Source of the DNA: Chloroflexota bacterium
GTDB lineage: Bacteria > Chloroflexota > UBA6077
Length of the DNA stretch: 15,348 nucleotides
Assembly (NCBI GenBank): GCA_021806765.1
Contig: JAJZQR010000115.1
Location: 1-15,348, forward strand
Direction of reading: 5' to 3'
A program made the translations under genes and the position numbers. The notes beneath the pieces are model-generated. The model was not told the origin of the DNA. It was given only the letters and a program-made list of their open reading frames with translations, and did no database searches. Below are positions 7,259-13,619 of the stretch, piece after piece (position 1 is the stretch's first letter; each line of letters starts with the position of its first letter).

Positions 7259-8230
7259 TCAGCGCTCGAATTCGGGCAGGCTGAAGTATCGTTCGCCGGT
7301 GTCGGGCAACACGGTCACGACTCGCTTGCCTTCACCCAGCCGCTCCGCCACCCTCAGAGCAGCGAAGACGTTGGCACCCGAGGAGATGCCGGCGAGCAGC
7401 CCCTCCTCTTTGCTCATGCGTGAGGCCGTCAGGAAGGCCTCCTCGTCGCCAACAGGGAGGATCTCGTCGAGCACCTCCCGGTTCAGGATCCCCGGTACAA
7501 AACCGGCGCCTATCCCCTGGATGCCGTGAGGCCGGGCCCTCTCGCCTTTCAGCACCTGAGACCGGGCAGGCTCGACGGCGACGATCAGGATGGAAGGGAT
7601 CTTCTCCTTGAGCAACTCGCCGACCCCTGTGAGGGTTCCTCCGGTGCCTACCCCCGCCACGAAGGCGTCGAGCCGTCCCCCCGTCGCCTCCAGGATCTCG
7701 CGGGCCGTGGTCCGACGGTGGACCGCGGGGTTGGCCGGGTTGCGAAACTGATCGGGCATGAAGAAGTCGGGGTGCGCCTTCACCAGTTCCTGCGCCGCGA
7801 AGACGGCCCCCGACATCCCTTCGGCGGCCGGCGTCAGAATCAGCTCCGCGCTAAGGTGTGCCAGCAGCCTCCGCCGCTCGAGGCTCATGTTCTCGGGCAT
7901 GGTGATGATCAGGCGATAGTCTTTGACCGCGGCCACGATGGCTAGCCCGACTCCGGTATTGCCGCTGGTGGGCTCCACGATGGTCGAACCTGGCTTCAAC
8001 CTGCCGGAGCGCTCCGCCTCCTCCACCATGGCGAGAGCGACGCGGTCCTTCACGCTGCCCCCCGGGTTTCGAGACTCCAGCTTCACGAGCACTTCGGCGG
8101 AGCCCGGCGGCGGCAGCTTGCGTAGCCGTACGAGGGGCGTGCTGCCGATCAGATCCAGAACACTGTCCACGATAGAGTCTGCTGCTGAGTCCCCGCGATA
8201 AGGATGGGTAGGTATGCCTGTCAGCGCCAC
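7259..8230 (-). CDS. cysK: Cysteine synthase (O-acetylserine sulfhydrylase type)
   Basis: This 323-residue PLP enzyme starts at GTG 8230 with a modest SD (GGCGGGAAAC). It joins an activated serine to sulfide, or to a carrier thiocarboxylate, to make cysteine. Motifs: DLIGSTPLVRL; NPGGSVKDR with the PLP lysine near residue 61; TSGNTG near 89-94 for substrate carboxylate binding; MPENMSLERR; GTGGT near 196-200 for cofactor phosphate; HGIQGIGAGFVP near 236-247; and ISSGAN near 283. The MPxxMSxERR and IQGIGAGF motifs are typical of CysK rather than CysM or cystathionine beta-synthase. It is the first gene of the minus-strand operon and has an unusually long N-terminal lead of about 20 residues. 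It is probably controlled by the operator at 8251-8280. Whether it uses free sulfide or the neighbouring carrier protein cannot be decided from sequence. Confidence 0.95.
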   Translation of the reverse strand: MALTGIPTHPYRGDSAADSIVDSVLDLIGSTPLVRLRKLPPPGSAEVLVKLESRNPGGSVKDRVALAMVEEAERSGRLKPGSTIVEPTSGNTGVGLAIVAAVKDYRLIITMPENMSLERRRLLAHLSAELILTPAAEGMSGAVFAAQELVKAHPDFFMPDQFRNPANPAVHRRTTAREILEATGGRLDAFVAGVGTGGTLTGVGELLKEKIPSILIVAVEPARSQVLKGERARPHGIQGIGAGFVPGILNREVLDEILPVGDEEAFLTASRMSKEEGLLAGISSGANVFAALRVAERLGEGKRVVTVLPDTGERYFSLPEFER

Positions 8231-8250
8231 GTTTCCCGCCTCGCGAATAT

Positions 8251-8280
8251 TCTAGTATTCCGAGTGCCTTACTCAACAAT
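8251..8280 (-). promoter_or_regulatory. Operator-like element, cysK side
   Basis: Read on the minus strand, this 30-base element starts ATTGTTGAGTA, then GCA, then TCGGAATACT and GA. It matches the element at 8413-8442 at 26 of 30 positions and begins 11 bases after the -10 of its promoter, so it overlaps the early transcribed region. A repressor bound here could block the polymerase. The regulator class is unknown; cysteine-metabolism control in many bacteria is by Rrf2-family proteins such as CymR. Confidence 0.75.
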
Positions 8281-8291
8281 ACTTGATGGGC

Positions 8292-8319
8292 ATTATAGCC
8301 CGGCGCCGAAGGGAGTCAA
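8292..8319 (-). promoter_or_regulatory. Sigma70-type promoter for cysK-adenylyltransferase-tusA
   Basis: On the minus strand, -35 TTGACT (8319-8314) and -10 TATAAT (8297-8292) are separated by 16 bases. This is one mismatch from consensus across both hexamers. The predicted transcript begins near 8285, giving a leader of about 55 bases before the GTG start of cysK. Confidence 0.85.
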
Positions 8320-8372
8320 CCCCCAAAACCTTAGAGTTCGCTGAGAGAGGGCCGGTTCTCGGGCCTCATCGC

Positions 8373-8400
8373 TTGACAGCCCTTGCCGGGCGGCTATAAT
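8373..8400 (+). promoter_or_regulatory. Sigma70-type promoter for the dsrEFH-yedE-tusA operon
   Basis: Perfect consensus hexamers TTGACA (8373-8378) and TATAAT (8395-8400) are separated by 16 bases. The predicted start is near 8407, giving a leader of about 100 bases before the micro-ORF at 8507. A promoter this strong usually needs a repressor, which fits the operator directly downstream. Confidence 0.9.
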
Positions 8401-8412
8401 GGCCCTGTTCTA

Positions 8413-8442
8413 ATTGTTGAGTATAGCAATCGGAATACTCGA
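8413..8442 (+). promoter_or_regulatory. Operator-like element, dsrE side
   Basis: This 30-base element begins 12 bases after the -10. It contains a dyad, GAGTAT (8419-8424) and ATACTC (8435-8440), with a ten-base centre, flanked by GTTG on the left and GACAAC on the right. It matches the cysK-side element at 26 of 30 positions. The dyad and the conservation on both promoters point to a dimeric repressor. An RNA hairpin in the leader is a less likely alternative, because the dyad is weaker on the other side. Confidence 0.8.
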
Positions 8443-8506
8443 CAACTACCGGCGGCCTCGAGACGACGGGCAGGGCAAGCCGCCGATACCAGAAAGGAGC
8501 ACCCCA

Positions 8507-8614
8507 ATGACCCAGAGGTCACCGGATCTGGCGGCACTCAAGGCCGGAGGGATCATCAAGCAGCGCCAGGAGACCGGCGGCCCCGAGCGTCGAAACGGGT
8601 ATGGCCACCCATGA
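8507..8614 (+). CDS. 35-residue micro-ORF coupled to dsrE
   Basis: The ATG at 8507 has a strong SD (AAAGGAG, seven bases away). The TGA overlaps the dsrE start as ATGA, which argues that it is translated. The product begins MTQRSPDLAALKAGG and continues IIKQRQETGG, ending GYGHP. The segment LKAGGIIKQRQ resembles, from memory, the extreme N-terminus of nitrite/sulfite reductase siroheme proteins (LKxGGfIKQRQ...). It could be a vestige of such a gene, kept as a translational leader, or a genuine small protein. It has no membrane segment and no cysteine. It is the first gene after the strong promoter. Confidence 0.6.
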   Translation: MTQRSPDLAALKAGGIIKQRQETGGPERRNGYGHP

Positions 8615-8907
8615 GACTTGCTCTCCTGCTGTCCAGCGGCGTGGAGTCCCAGGACTGCCACACTGTCCTTCGTCTGGCCGAGGCCATCCTTGCCGGGGGC
8701 AACCAGGTGAGCATCTTCCTCATGGCCGACGGGGTCTACCTGGCTCCAAGCATCGCCGGGCTCTCGGACAGGGGTGCCCGGGTCGTCTGGTGCAGCCACA
8801 ATGCCCAGCAGAGGGGCCTATCCCCAGTTCAGGGAGTGGAGGAGGGCAGCCAGTTCGACTGGGCATCCATGGTGGCGGAAGCCGATCGGGTGGTGAGCTT
8901 TGGGTAG
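8611..8907 (+). CDS. dsrE: DsrE-family sulfurtransferase subunit
   Basis: A 98-residue protein starts at ATG 8611, overlapping the preceding stop. The frame extends upstream without a stop, but the conserved start is MRLALLLSSGVESQD. The pattern hydrophobic strand - SG - LRLAEAILAGGNQVSIFLMADGVYLA - RGARVVWCSHNAQQRG is that of the DsrE/TusD fold, where a cysteine (Cys61 here, in WCSHNA) carries the persulfide. In purple sulfur bacteria and Escherichia coli, DsrE/TusD forms a DsrEFH/TusBCD complex that exchanges sulfur with TusA. All three subunits follow here in order, so the same complex is expected. The next gene starts at a TTG within its last codons. There are no dsrAB or dsrC genes in the window, so sulfur trafficking rather than sulfite reduction is the likely role. 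Confidence 0.88.
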   Translation: MRLALLLSSGVESQDCHTVLRLAEAILAGGNQVSIFLMADGVYLAPSIAGLSDRGARVVWCSHNAQQRGLSPVQGVEEGSQFDWASMVAEADRVVSFG

Positions 8908-9268
8908 AGCACAGTCTTCGGGAAAGGACCTGGTGGTGCTGCTGCGGCGCCCTCCCCTGGGCAACCTGAAGGGGGCCGAGGGGCTGCGGATGGCGGTGGG
9001 TCAGAGCATGACCCATCGGGTCACGGTGGTGCTGACCGATGCCGGCGTATGGCTAGCCACCCCCATGAAGCCGGAACTGGTGGGGGGTGAGCCCGCCGGC
9101 AAACATCTGGGAATGTTGATCAGGCTGAAGCAACGGGTGTGGGCGGAGGCGGAGTCACTGGAGCGGCAGGGCCTGGATCAAGGGCAACTGCTGGCTGGAG
9201 TGGAGATGGTGAGCCGCCGGGAAATCGACCAGAGACTCCTCACGGCCGACGCCGTGGTGGTGTATTGA
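8900..9268 (+). CDS. dsrF: DsrF-like (DsrE/F family) subunit
   Basis: A 122-residue protein. An in-frame TGA at 8894 limits the start, and TTG 8900 is the first reasonable start codon, overlapping the dsrE stop by eight bases; a GTG in the GTGGTGCTG stretch near 8931 is the alternative. The core VVLLRRPPLGNLKGAEGLRM followed by HRVTVVLTDAGVWLA is the DsrE/DsrF fold as found in TusC/DsrF. The protein contains no cysteine at all, so it should be a structural partner rather than a persulfide carrier. In the known complexes DsrF also lacks the catalytic role. It lies between dsrE and dsrH, with nine bases to the latter. Confidence 0.85.
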   Translation: MGRAQSSGKDLVVLLRRPPLGNLKGAEGLRMAVGQSMTHRVTVVLTDAGVWLATPMKPELVGGEPAGKHLGMLIRLKQRVWAEAESLERQGLDQGQLLAGVEMVSRREIDQRLLTADAVVVY

Positions 9269-9277
9269 GTAACTGAG

Positions 9278-9535
9278 ATGAGAGTGCTTCACATCCTTCG
9301 ATCGCTGGAAGACGGACGTGCCCTGGCTACCGCTCGCTCTCATGCCCAGGCTCATCCCACCAGCCTGCTCCTGCTCCAGGATGCCGTGCTGGCTCGTGTC
9401 GCCGACTTCCCCGGCCCCGTCTACGCCTGCGCCGAGGACGTGGCGGCTCGAAGCAAGCGCGGCGATTACCACGAAGTCGGCTACGAGGAGATGGTGCACC
9501 TTCTCCTCGAGCACGAGAAGATCATCTGTTGGTAG
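9278..9535 (+). CDS. dsrH: DsrH/TusB-family subunit
   Basis: An 85-residue protein that starts MRVLHILRSLEDGRAL. It has the DsrH/TusB features: a short Rossmann-like fold, LLLLQDAVLA near residues 30-40, VYACAEDVAARS with Cys51 at the usual functional position, and a C-terminal tail ending IICW, with Cys84 close to the end. TusB/DsrH is the third member of the heterohexameric sulfur-relay complex. SD is weak, so translation probably depends on coupling to dsrF nine bases upstream. Confidence 0.85.
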   Translation: MRVLHILRSLEDGRALATARSHAQAHPTSLLLLQDAVLARVADFPGPVYACAEDVAARSKRGDYHEVGYEEMVHLLLEHEKIICW

Positions 9536-9582
9536 GGTTCAAGGATCCGATTCGGGCTCGATATCTTCACTGGAGGACCTCT

Positions 9583-10869
9583 TTGGCAACGACGACGCTG
9601 GCGAACTATAGCTACGAGACCCCGAGCTTCGCGGAGCGGCTGCAGGCCCTGCGCGACAAGGTTTTCGTGGAGTACTGGCCCTACTGGGCGGCGGCCATGG
9701 TGCTAGCCGTCCTGAACGTCTTCGAATTTGGCTTCGGCAGCCGAGCCTGGGGCGTGACCACCGAGTTCACCCGGTGGGGTGGTGACTTCCTGAAGCTGTT
9801 CGGCGTGGACGTGAGCGGCTGGCTCTACTTCCAGCAGATCGGGATCGAGGGGATGCCCTGGGACAGGGGCTCCGGCTGGATCAACATCGGGATGTTCGGA
9901 GGGGCCCTGATCGGAGCCCTGCTCAGCACCAACTTCAAGATCCGGATGCCGAAGCAGAAGATCCGGCTGGTCCAGGGCTTCGTGGGTGGCATCCTCGCCG
10001 GGTTCGGCGCCCGCCTGGCGATGGGGTGCAATCTGGGGTCCTTCTTCAGCGCCATCCCCCAGTTCTCCTTGCACGGCTGGCTATTCATGGCCGGGCTCTT
10101 CGCGGGCACGTACGTGGGGACCAGGATCGTGCTGCTGCCGGTCTTCCTCGGCAAGCCAGAGGGGCGGAGGCGCGGATCGGCTAGCCCCGTAGTCGAGTCC
10201 GGAGGCAAGAGCATCCAGCCCATCCTGGGGATGGCGCTCCTGGCCATCTCCGCCCTCGGCGTCGGCTACTACGTGATGGCCGGCAAGTGGACCCTCGGGG
10301 TGTGGATGCTCTTCGGCATCGGCTTCGGGTTCGTGATCGAGCGCGGTCGGGTTTGCTTCACGTCGGCCTTTCGGGAGCTTTGGATCACGCGCCAGGCGGA
10401 CCTCTCCAGGGCCCTGGCCGTAGCCATGATGGTGTCAACCCTGGGAATGGCGATCCTCACCTATGCGGGGCGTAAGCCGGAGGTCATGTGGGCGAGCCCC
10501 GGGGCGCTGCTCGGCGGGATCATATTCGGGATAGGGATCGTCGTCGCCGGTGGCTGCGAGACGGGATGGATCTATCGCTCCGCCGAGGGATACGTGCAGT
10601 TGTGGATGGCCGGGCTGGGAACCATCTTCGGCGCCACGCTGCTTGCCTGGTCCTGGGGCTCCCTGGGGTTGTACCACTACCTGGTGGAGGGCTGGCCCAA
10701 GGTGCAGCTGTTCCAAGCCATCGGCTGGCCCGGCGCCATCCTCGCGACCCTGGTGTTGCTGGCCGCGTGGTACCTGTTCGTGACCTGGTGGGAGTCGCGT
10801 CCCGTCGGGGGTTGGCCGGCCAGCGCCGGCAAGGATCTTACCGGCAGCAAGGAGGAAGCAGTCGCATGA
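9583..10869 (+). CDS. yedE: YeeE/YedE-family (TsuA-like) sulfur-compound permease
   Basis: This polytopic membrane protein has about 428 residues. I place the start at TTG 9583, six bases after GGAGG; a TTG at 9529 that overlaps the dsrH stop would add 18 residues. Two related halves each hold several membrane spans. The key cysteines, in small-residue motifs, are AMGCNLGS (Cys149 from this start), ERGRVCFTSA (Cys258) and VVAGGCETGW (Cys325). In the YeeE/YedE family such cysteines line a path for thiosulfate or another sulfur anion; YedE proteins are also linked to selenium metabolism. The TusA gene follows with an ATGA overlap, a widespread pairing in which TusA receives the imported sulfur. 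The exact substrate is not settled by sequence. Confidence 0.93.
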   Translation: MATTTLANYSYETPSFAERLQALRDKVFVEYWPYWAAAMVLAVLNVFEFGFGSRAWGVTTEFTRWGGDFLKLFGVDVSGWLYFQQIGIEGMPWDRGSGWINIGMFGGALIGALLSTNFKIRMPKQKIRLVQGFVGGILAGFGARLAMGCNLGSFFSAIPQFSLHGWLFMAGLFAGTYVGTRIVLLPVFLGKPEGRRRGSASPVVESGGKSIQPILGMALLAISALGVGYYVMAGKWTLGVWMLFGIGFGFVIERGRVCFTSAFRELWITRQADLSRALAVAMMVSTLGMAILTYAGRKPEVMWASPGALLGGIIFGIGIVVAGGCETGWIYRSAEGYVQLWMAGLGTIFGATLLAWSWGSLGLYHYLVEGWPKVQLFQAIGWPGAILATLVLLAAWYLFVTWWESRPVGGWPASAGKDLTGSKEEAVA

Positions 10870-11114
10870 CCGAGACAGCCAAGTTCGTGGTGGATCGGGT
10901 TCTCGATCTACGGGGGGAGAGCTGCCCCTACCCGCCCATCTACACTATGCAGGAGATCGCCGACATGAAGCCTGGGGAAATCCTGGAGGTGATCGTGGAT
11001 CACCCTCCCGCGGTGACCAACGTGCCGAAGGAGGTGACCAGGCATGGCCACCTGGTACTGGGTTCGCCGCTGAAGCACGGCCCCGTCTATCGAATGTTCT
11101 TCCAGGTACGGTAG
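10866..11114 (+). CDS. tusA: TusA-family sulfur carrier protein (plus-strand copy)
   Basis: This 82-residue protein has the signature LDLRGESCPYP with active Cys20 and an intact CPxP motif. The later segment VIVDHPPAVTNVPKEVTRHGH resembles the minus-strand TusA. The ATG overlaps the yedE stop as ATGA, so the two are coupled. YedE-TusA pairs are common: TusA likely takes sulfur from the permease and hands it to DsrE or another acceptor. It is the last gene of the plus-strand operon; a GC-rich hairpin starts 46 bases after its stop. Confidence 0.93.
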   Translation: MTETAKFVVDRVLDLRGESCPYPPIYTMQEIADMKPGEILEVIVDHPPAVTNVPKEVTRHGHLVLGSPLKHGPVYRMFFQVR

Positions 11115-11160
11115 AGTGGTGTAGGGCATCTTGACTGGACTGTCTGCACCGACGCGTGAT

Positions 11161-11197
11161 GGAGGTGGGGTTTGTCCGCCGTCATTTCCCCACCTCC
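11161..11197. terminator. Hairpin after the dsr-yedE-tusA operon
   Basis: A perfect 10-bp stem, GGAGGTGGGG with CCCCACCTCC, has a 17-base loop. It lies between the plus-strand operon and convergent minus-strand gene remnants, where a bidirectional terminator would be expected. There is no T-run on either side, and part of the stem is coding sequence of the decayed gene, so its terminator role is uncertain. Confidence 0.4.
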
Positions 11198-11600
11198 CAG
11201 CGTAGGACACGCTCCTTCACCCCGCCACATCGCGGATCACCATTTCGACGGTCTTCGTCCCCGTTCCCACGATCGGCTTTCCCGAGCCGTCCTTGGAGGG
11301 GAAGGTGAGGGTCCCTGACCGGTGATGGCCCCCCGAAGGAGCGTCCCATTATTGGGGCTTCACCTCCTGGCCGCGATCGTTGCGCAGCACCGCCAGCTTG
11401 TTTAGATCGACGCTGTCGAGGTCAACGGAGTGGGTGTTCATGCCTACCGAGAAGGTGAGAGGGCCGCTCGTCTCCTGTCGGTTTTCCCAGGTGACTTCGA
11501 TGGTGACGTTTCCGCCGCTGTTGCTCTGGGTCGCTCCCGCCGATTTGTCGGCGCTGCCGCCGCCGGTCCCCGTGGATTGGGATCCGGACAGGGCCGCAGC
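11182..11600 (-). pseudogene. Decayed gene for a secreted beta-rich domain protein
   Basis: Read on the minus strand, a Ser/Gly/Thr-rich linker leads into a domain with NVTIEVTWENRQ, FSVGMNTHSVDLDSVDL, KLAVLRNDRGQEV, then WDAPSGGHHRSGTLTFP and VEMVIRDVAG, followed after a frame change by VKERVLRWEVGK and a stop at 11182. The last blocks clearly continue the same domain, yet a TAA (11351-11349) interrupts the first part and a TGA (11219-11217) plus a one-base frameshift interrupts the end. I recall this domain from uncharacterised secreted or lipoprotein-type proteins but cannot name it. No signal peptide remains: the 5' end runs into the fragment at 11594-11875 in another frame, as if a deletion joined two genes. 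Confidence 0.7.
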
Positions 11601-11875
11601 CTCTGCACCAGGTCACCGAGCGCTGCGAAGGGGCAAAGGGCGCACCAGGCACGGGCCACCACGACGGTGAAAGAGGGAAGGAGCGCCCACCAGAGCTGCC
11701 ACACCAGGGCAGCCCCTACATTCATTTCGCTGTGGCGCGGCGGTTCCGTAGCCAGGAGGGCCACTACCGCGACGACCACCAGAGGCGGCCCCTGCAGGAC
11801 CCCGGGGAAGTGCCTCCACCGAAGCAGTCGATCGAGTGGAGCTATCATACTTGCGGGCACGAGGCCATCCAACAT
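11594..11875 (-). pseudogene. N-terminal fragment of a NapH-like 4Fe-4S membrane protein
   Basis: From ATG 11875 (or 11848, MIAPLDRLLRWRHFPG) the frame encodes a basic start, a hydrophobic span (PPLVVVAVVALLA), and VWQLWWALLPSFTVVVARAWCALCPFAALGDLVQRL. The WCxxCPFxALGDLVQ pattern is that of the NapH/NosR/RdxA-like polyferredoxin membrane proteins, where it begins the iron-sulfur and membrane core. Here the homology stops after about 94 residues and the frame degenerates, so most of the protein is missing. Its truncation point coincides with the start of the next decayed fragment. Confidence 0.6.
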
Positions 11876-11932
11876 CGATCAATGCTCCACGTGGCGCAAA
11901 TTCTCCGAGAGGAAGATACATGATGGGGCTGA

Positions 11933-11954
11933 GTTGACTCTTAGTTGAGGCTTA
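11933..11954 (+). repeat. Tandem 11-base direct repeat upstream of the PLP enzyme
   Basis: GTTGACTCTTA is followed directly by GTTGAGGCTTA, identical at 9 of 11 positions, with a one-helical-turn period. It lies about 75 bases before the trans-sulfuration gene and may be a binding site. GTTGAG (11944) and TCGG (11958) keep the spacing seen in the operators at 8251 and 8413. No convincing promoter hexamers are visible between here and 12030. Confidence 0.4.
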
Positions 11955-12029
11955 GGATCGGCTGAGAAAACGGGACTTTGCGCGAGCAAACATGTACCCT
12001 GACGAGTGCGTCCAGAAGGAGGGATTGTC

Positions 12030-13181
12030 GTGACTTCGATTCGTACACTGCAACTGGAGACCCTGCTGGCCCAGGTGGGCTGCTCCCATTCCGATCCCAC
12101 CGGCAGTCTCAGCGTCCCCATCTACCAGACTGCCATTTTTCGCCACCCCCGACTGGGCCAGAGCAGCGGCTACGACTATTCCCGCACAGCCAATCCCACT
12201 CGCACCGCCTTGGAGGAGGCGATCGCGCGACTGGAGGGCGGCGAGCGCGGACTCGCCTTCGCATCCGGGATGGCAGCCATAGCCACGATCGCGATGCTGT
12301 TTCGTTCCGGCGACCACCTCGTGGTGTCAGACGACCTCTACGGCGGCACCTACCGGCTCTTCGAGAGGGTGTTCAAACCGTACGGCCTCTCGACCACGTT
12401 CGTCGATACCAGCCACCTCGCCGAGGTGGAAAGGGCGCTAACCTCTTCGACCCGGGCCATCTTCATCGAAACTCCCACCAACCCCATGATGAAGATCAGC
12501 GATCTTCGCGCCCTGGCCGAACTGGCTCGCCGGAAGGGTGTCCTTACGATAGTTGACAATACCTTCATGTCTCCGTACCTGCAGCGCCCACTGCAGTTGG
12601 GGTGTGACATGGTGATCCACTCGGCCACCAAGTACCTGGGAGGCCACAACGACCTGGTTGCAGGGCTGGCGGTGACGCGAGACCGGGAATTGGGTGAGCG
12701 GCTGGCCGCACTACAGAACGCTGCGGGCGCGGTGCCCGGCCCTCAGGATTGCTGGCTGTTGATGAGGGGGATGAAGACTCTGGCGCTTCGGCTCGACCGG
12801 CAACAACAGAACGCCCTGCGCATCGCCGAATGGCTGAGCGGACACCGTCTGATCGAGCGGGTCTACTATCCCGGCCTGCAGGACCATCCCGGTGGGCAGA
12901 TCCACCGGCATCAGGCTGACGGACCCGGCGGGATGCTGTCGTTTACCGTGCGCGACGAGGGTCTCGTGGAACAGGTGCTCAACCGGGTGCGGCTGATCTC
13001 CTTTGCCGAGAGCCTCGGTGGGGTGGAGAGCCTCATCACGTTCCCGGCCGTGCAGACGCACTCCGATATCCCAGCCGAAACCCGTGAGCGGATGGGTATC
13101 ACCAATCGACTGCTGAGGCTGTCCGTGGGGATCGAGGCGGTCGAGGATCTGATCGCCGATCTGGAGCAGGCTCTGCAGTAA
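12030..13181 (+). CDS. Trans-sulfuration PLP enzyme (cystathionine gamma-synthase/lyase family)
   Basis: A 383-residue protein from GTG 12030, six bases after AAGGAGGG; an in-frame GTG at 12006 lies before that SD. Motifs of the Cys/Met metabolism PLP family: YDYSRTANPT with Tyr48 and Arg52; FASGMAAI near 78-85; ETPTNP near 148; VDNTF with cofactor Asp176; HSATKYLGGHND with Schiff-base Lys201; and SLGGVESLITFPA near the C-terminus. Family members make cystathionine from an activated homoserine and cysteine, cleave cystathionine, or release sulfide from cysteine or methionine. These activities cannot be separated from motifs alone. Its position just beyond the sulfur operons suggests methionine/cysteine interconversion or sulfide release. 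It appears to have its own leader and to be monocistronic, because a 438-base gap follows. Confidence 0.92.
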   Translation: MTSIRTLQLETLLAQVGCSHSDPTGSLSVPIYQTAIFRHPRLGQSSGYDYSRTANPTRTALEEAIARLEGGERGLAFASGMAAIATIAMLFRSGDHLVVSDDLYGGTYRLFERVFKPYGLSTTFVDTSHLAEVERALTSSTRAIFIETPTNPMMKISDLRALAELARRKGVLTIVDNTFMSPYLQRPLQLGCDMVIHSATKYLGGHNDLVAGLAVTRDRELGERLAALQNAAGAVPGPQDCWLLMRGMKTLALRLDRQQQNALRIAEWLSGHRLIERVYYPGLQDHPGGQIHRHQADGPGGMLSFTVRDEGLVEQVLNRVRLISFAESLGGVESLITFPAVQTHSDIPAETRERMGITNRLLRLSVGIEAVEDLIADLEQALQ

Positions 13182-13438
13182 CAGATCGACACTCTGTCCG
13201 TGGCTTTCGGTCGGGTTCGATGGTCGAGCCTTGCTATCGAGCAACCGTGAGTCAGAGCGAGGCTCACCCCAGGGTTGCCCGAGGGCCGATGGCCGGCTGG
13301 CTCTCCGGCGGGAACCCTGCGGACAGCAGCAGTTGGTCTCGTTCCGGTGACACCGAACTAACCAAAGACGCCGACACGCTGCGGAAGTATCAGGACACCC
13401 TGGCAGGAGCAGTCCAGAGACAGACGGGCCGGGTGCCC

Positions 13439-13462
13439 AGACCCCCGGATCTCCGGGGGTCT
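13439..13462. terminator. Strong GC-rich hairpin
   Basis: AGACCCCCGGA and TCCGGGGGTCT form an 11-bp stem with a two-base centre, or 10 bp with a tetraloop. There is no T-run after it. It lies about 260 bases after the PLP-enzyme stop, so a terminator or transcript-stabilising role is possible. Confidence 0.4.
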
Positions 13463-13584
13463 GATCTGCCCGCGAGAGGCCGGGATCCCATCCCCACTCC
13501 GTCGGGCCCCGCCCTCGAGCTGCGGTAGAGGGTGTGGCGGGGGCGCTCGAGTCTTCGGCCCTGTCGGAGTCGCTCCTTTTGCTT

Positions 13585-13590
13585 TACAAT
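13585..13590 (+). promoter_or_regulatory. Possible -10 box for the SDR gene
   Basis: TACAAT lies 30 bases before the SDR start in an AT-richer patch. No acceptable -35 hexamer is seen 16-18 bases upstream, so this is weak. Confidence 0.3.
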
Positions 13591-13619
13591 CCTGCCTAAT
13601 CAGCGGGAGGTTTAAGGCA

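Larger units (their letters stand above)
13182..13619 (+). other. Intergenic interval with several hairpins, no recognised gene
   Basis: No ORF here resembles a known protein. Inverted repeats include TTGCT-ATCG-AGCAA (13231-13244), GTGAG/CTCAC near 13248-13268 and the strong hairpin at 13439-13462. I compared it by eye with T-box, SAM, TPP, cobalamin and fluoride riboswitch cores and saw no match. It may hold the 3' end of the PLP-enzyme transcript, decayed sequence, or an unclassified RNA. Confidence 0.4.

Noticed and set aside
8507..11114. Dissimilatory sulfite reductase (Dsr) operon
   Set aside because: DsrEFH genes are present but no dsrAB, dsrC or dsrMKJOP occur in the window, so only the sulfur-relay part can be supported.
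11346..11354. Stop-codon readthrough or selenocysteine at the in-frame stop of the decayed gene
   Set aside because: The stop is TAA, and another stop plus a frameshift follow; decay is simpler.
11934..11958. Promoter TTGACT/TAGGAT upstream of the trans-sulfuration gene
   Set aside because: The hexamers are only 13 bases apart, too close for sigma70.
13182..13619. Riboswitch or T-box leader for the SDR gene
   Set aside because: No T-box GGTGG-ACCGCG-type motif and no conserved core of the riboswitch classes I can recognise by eye.
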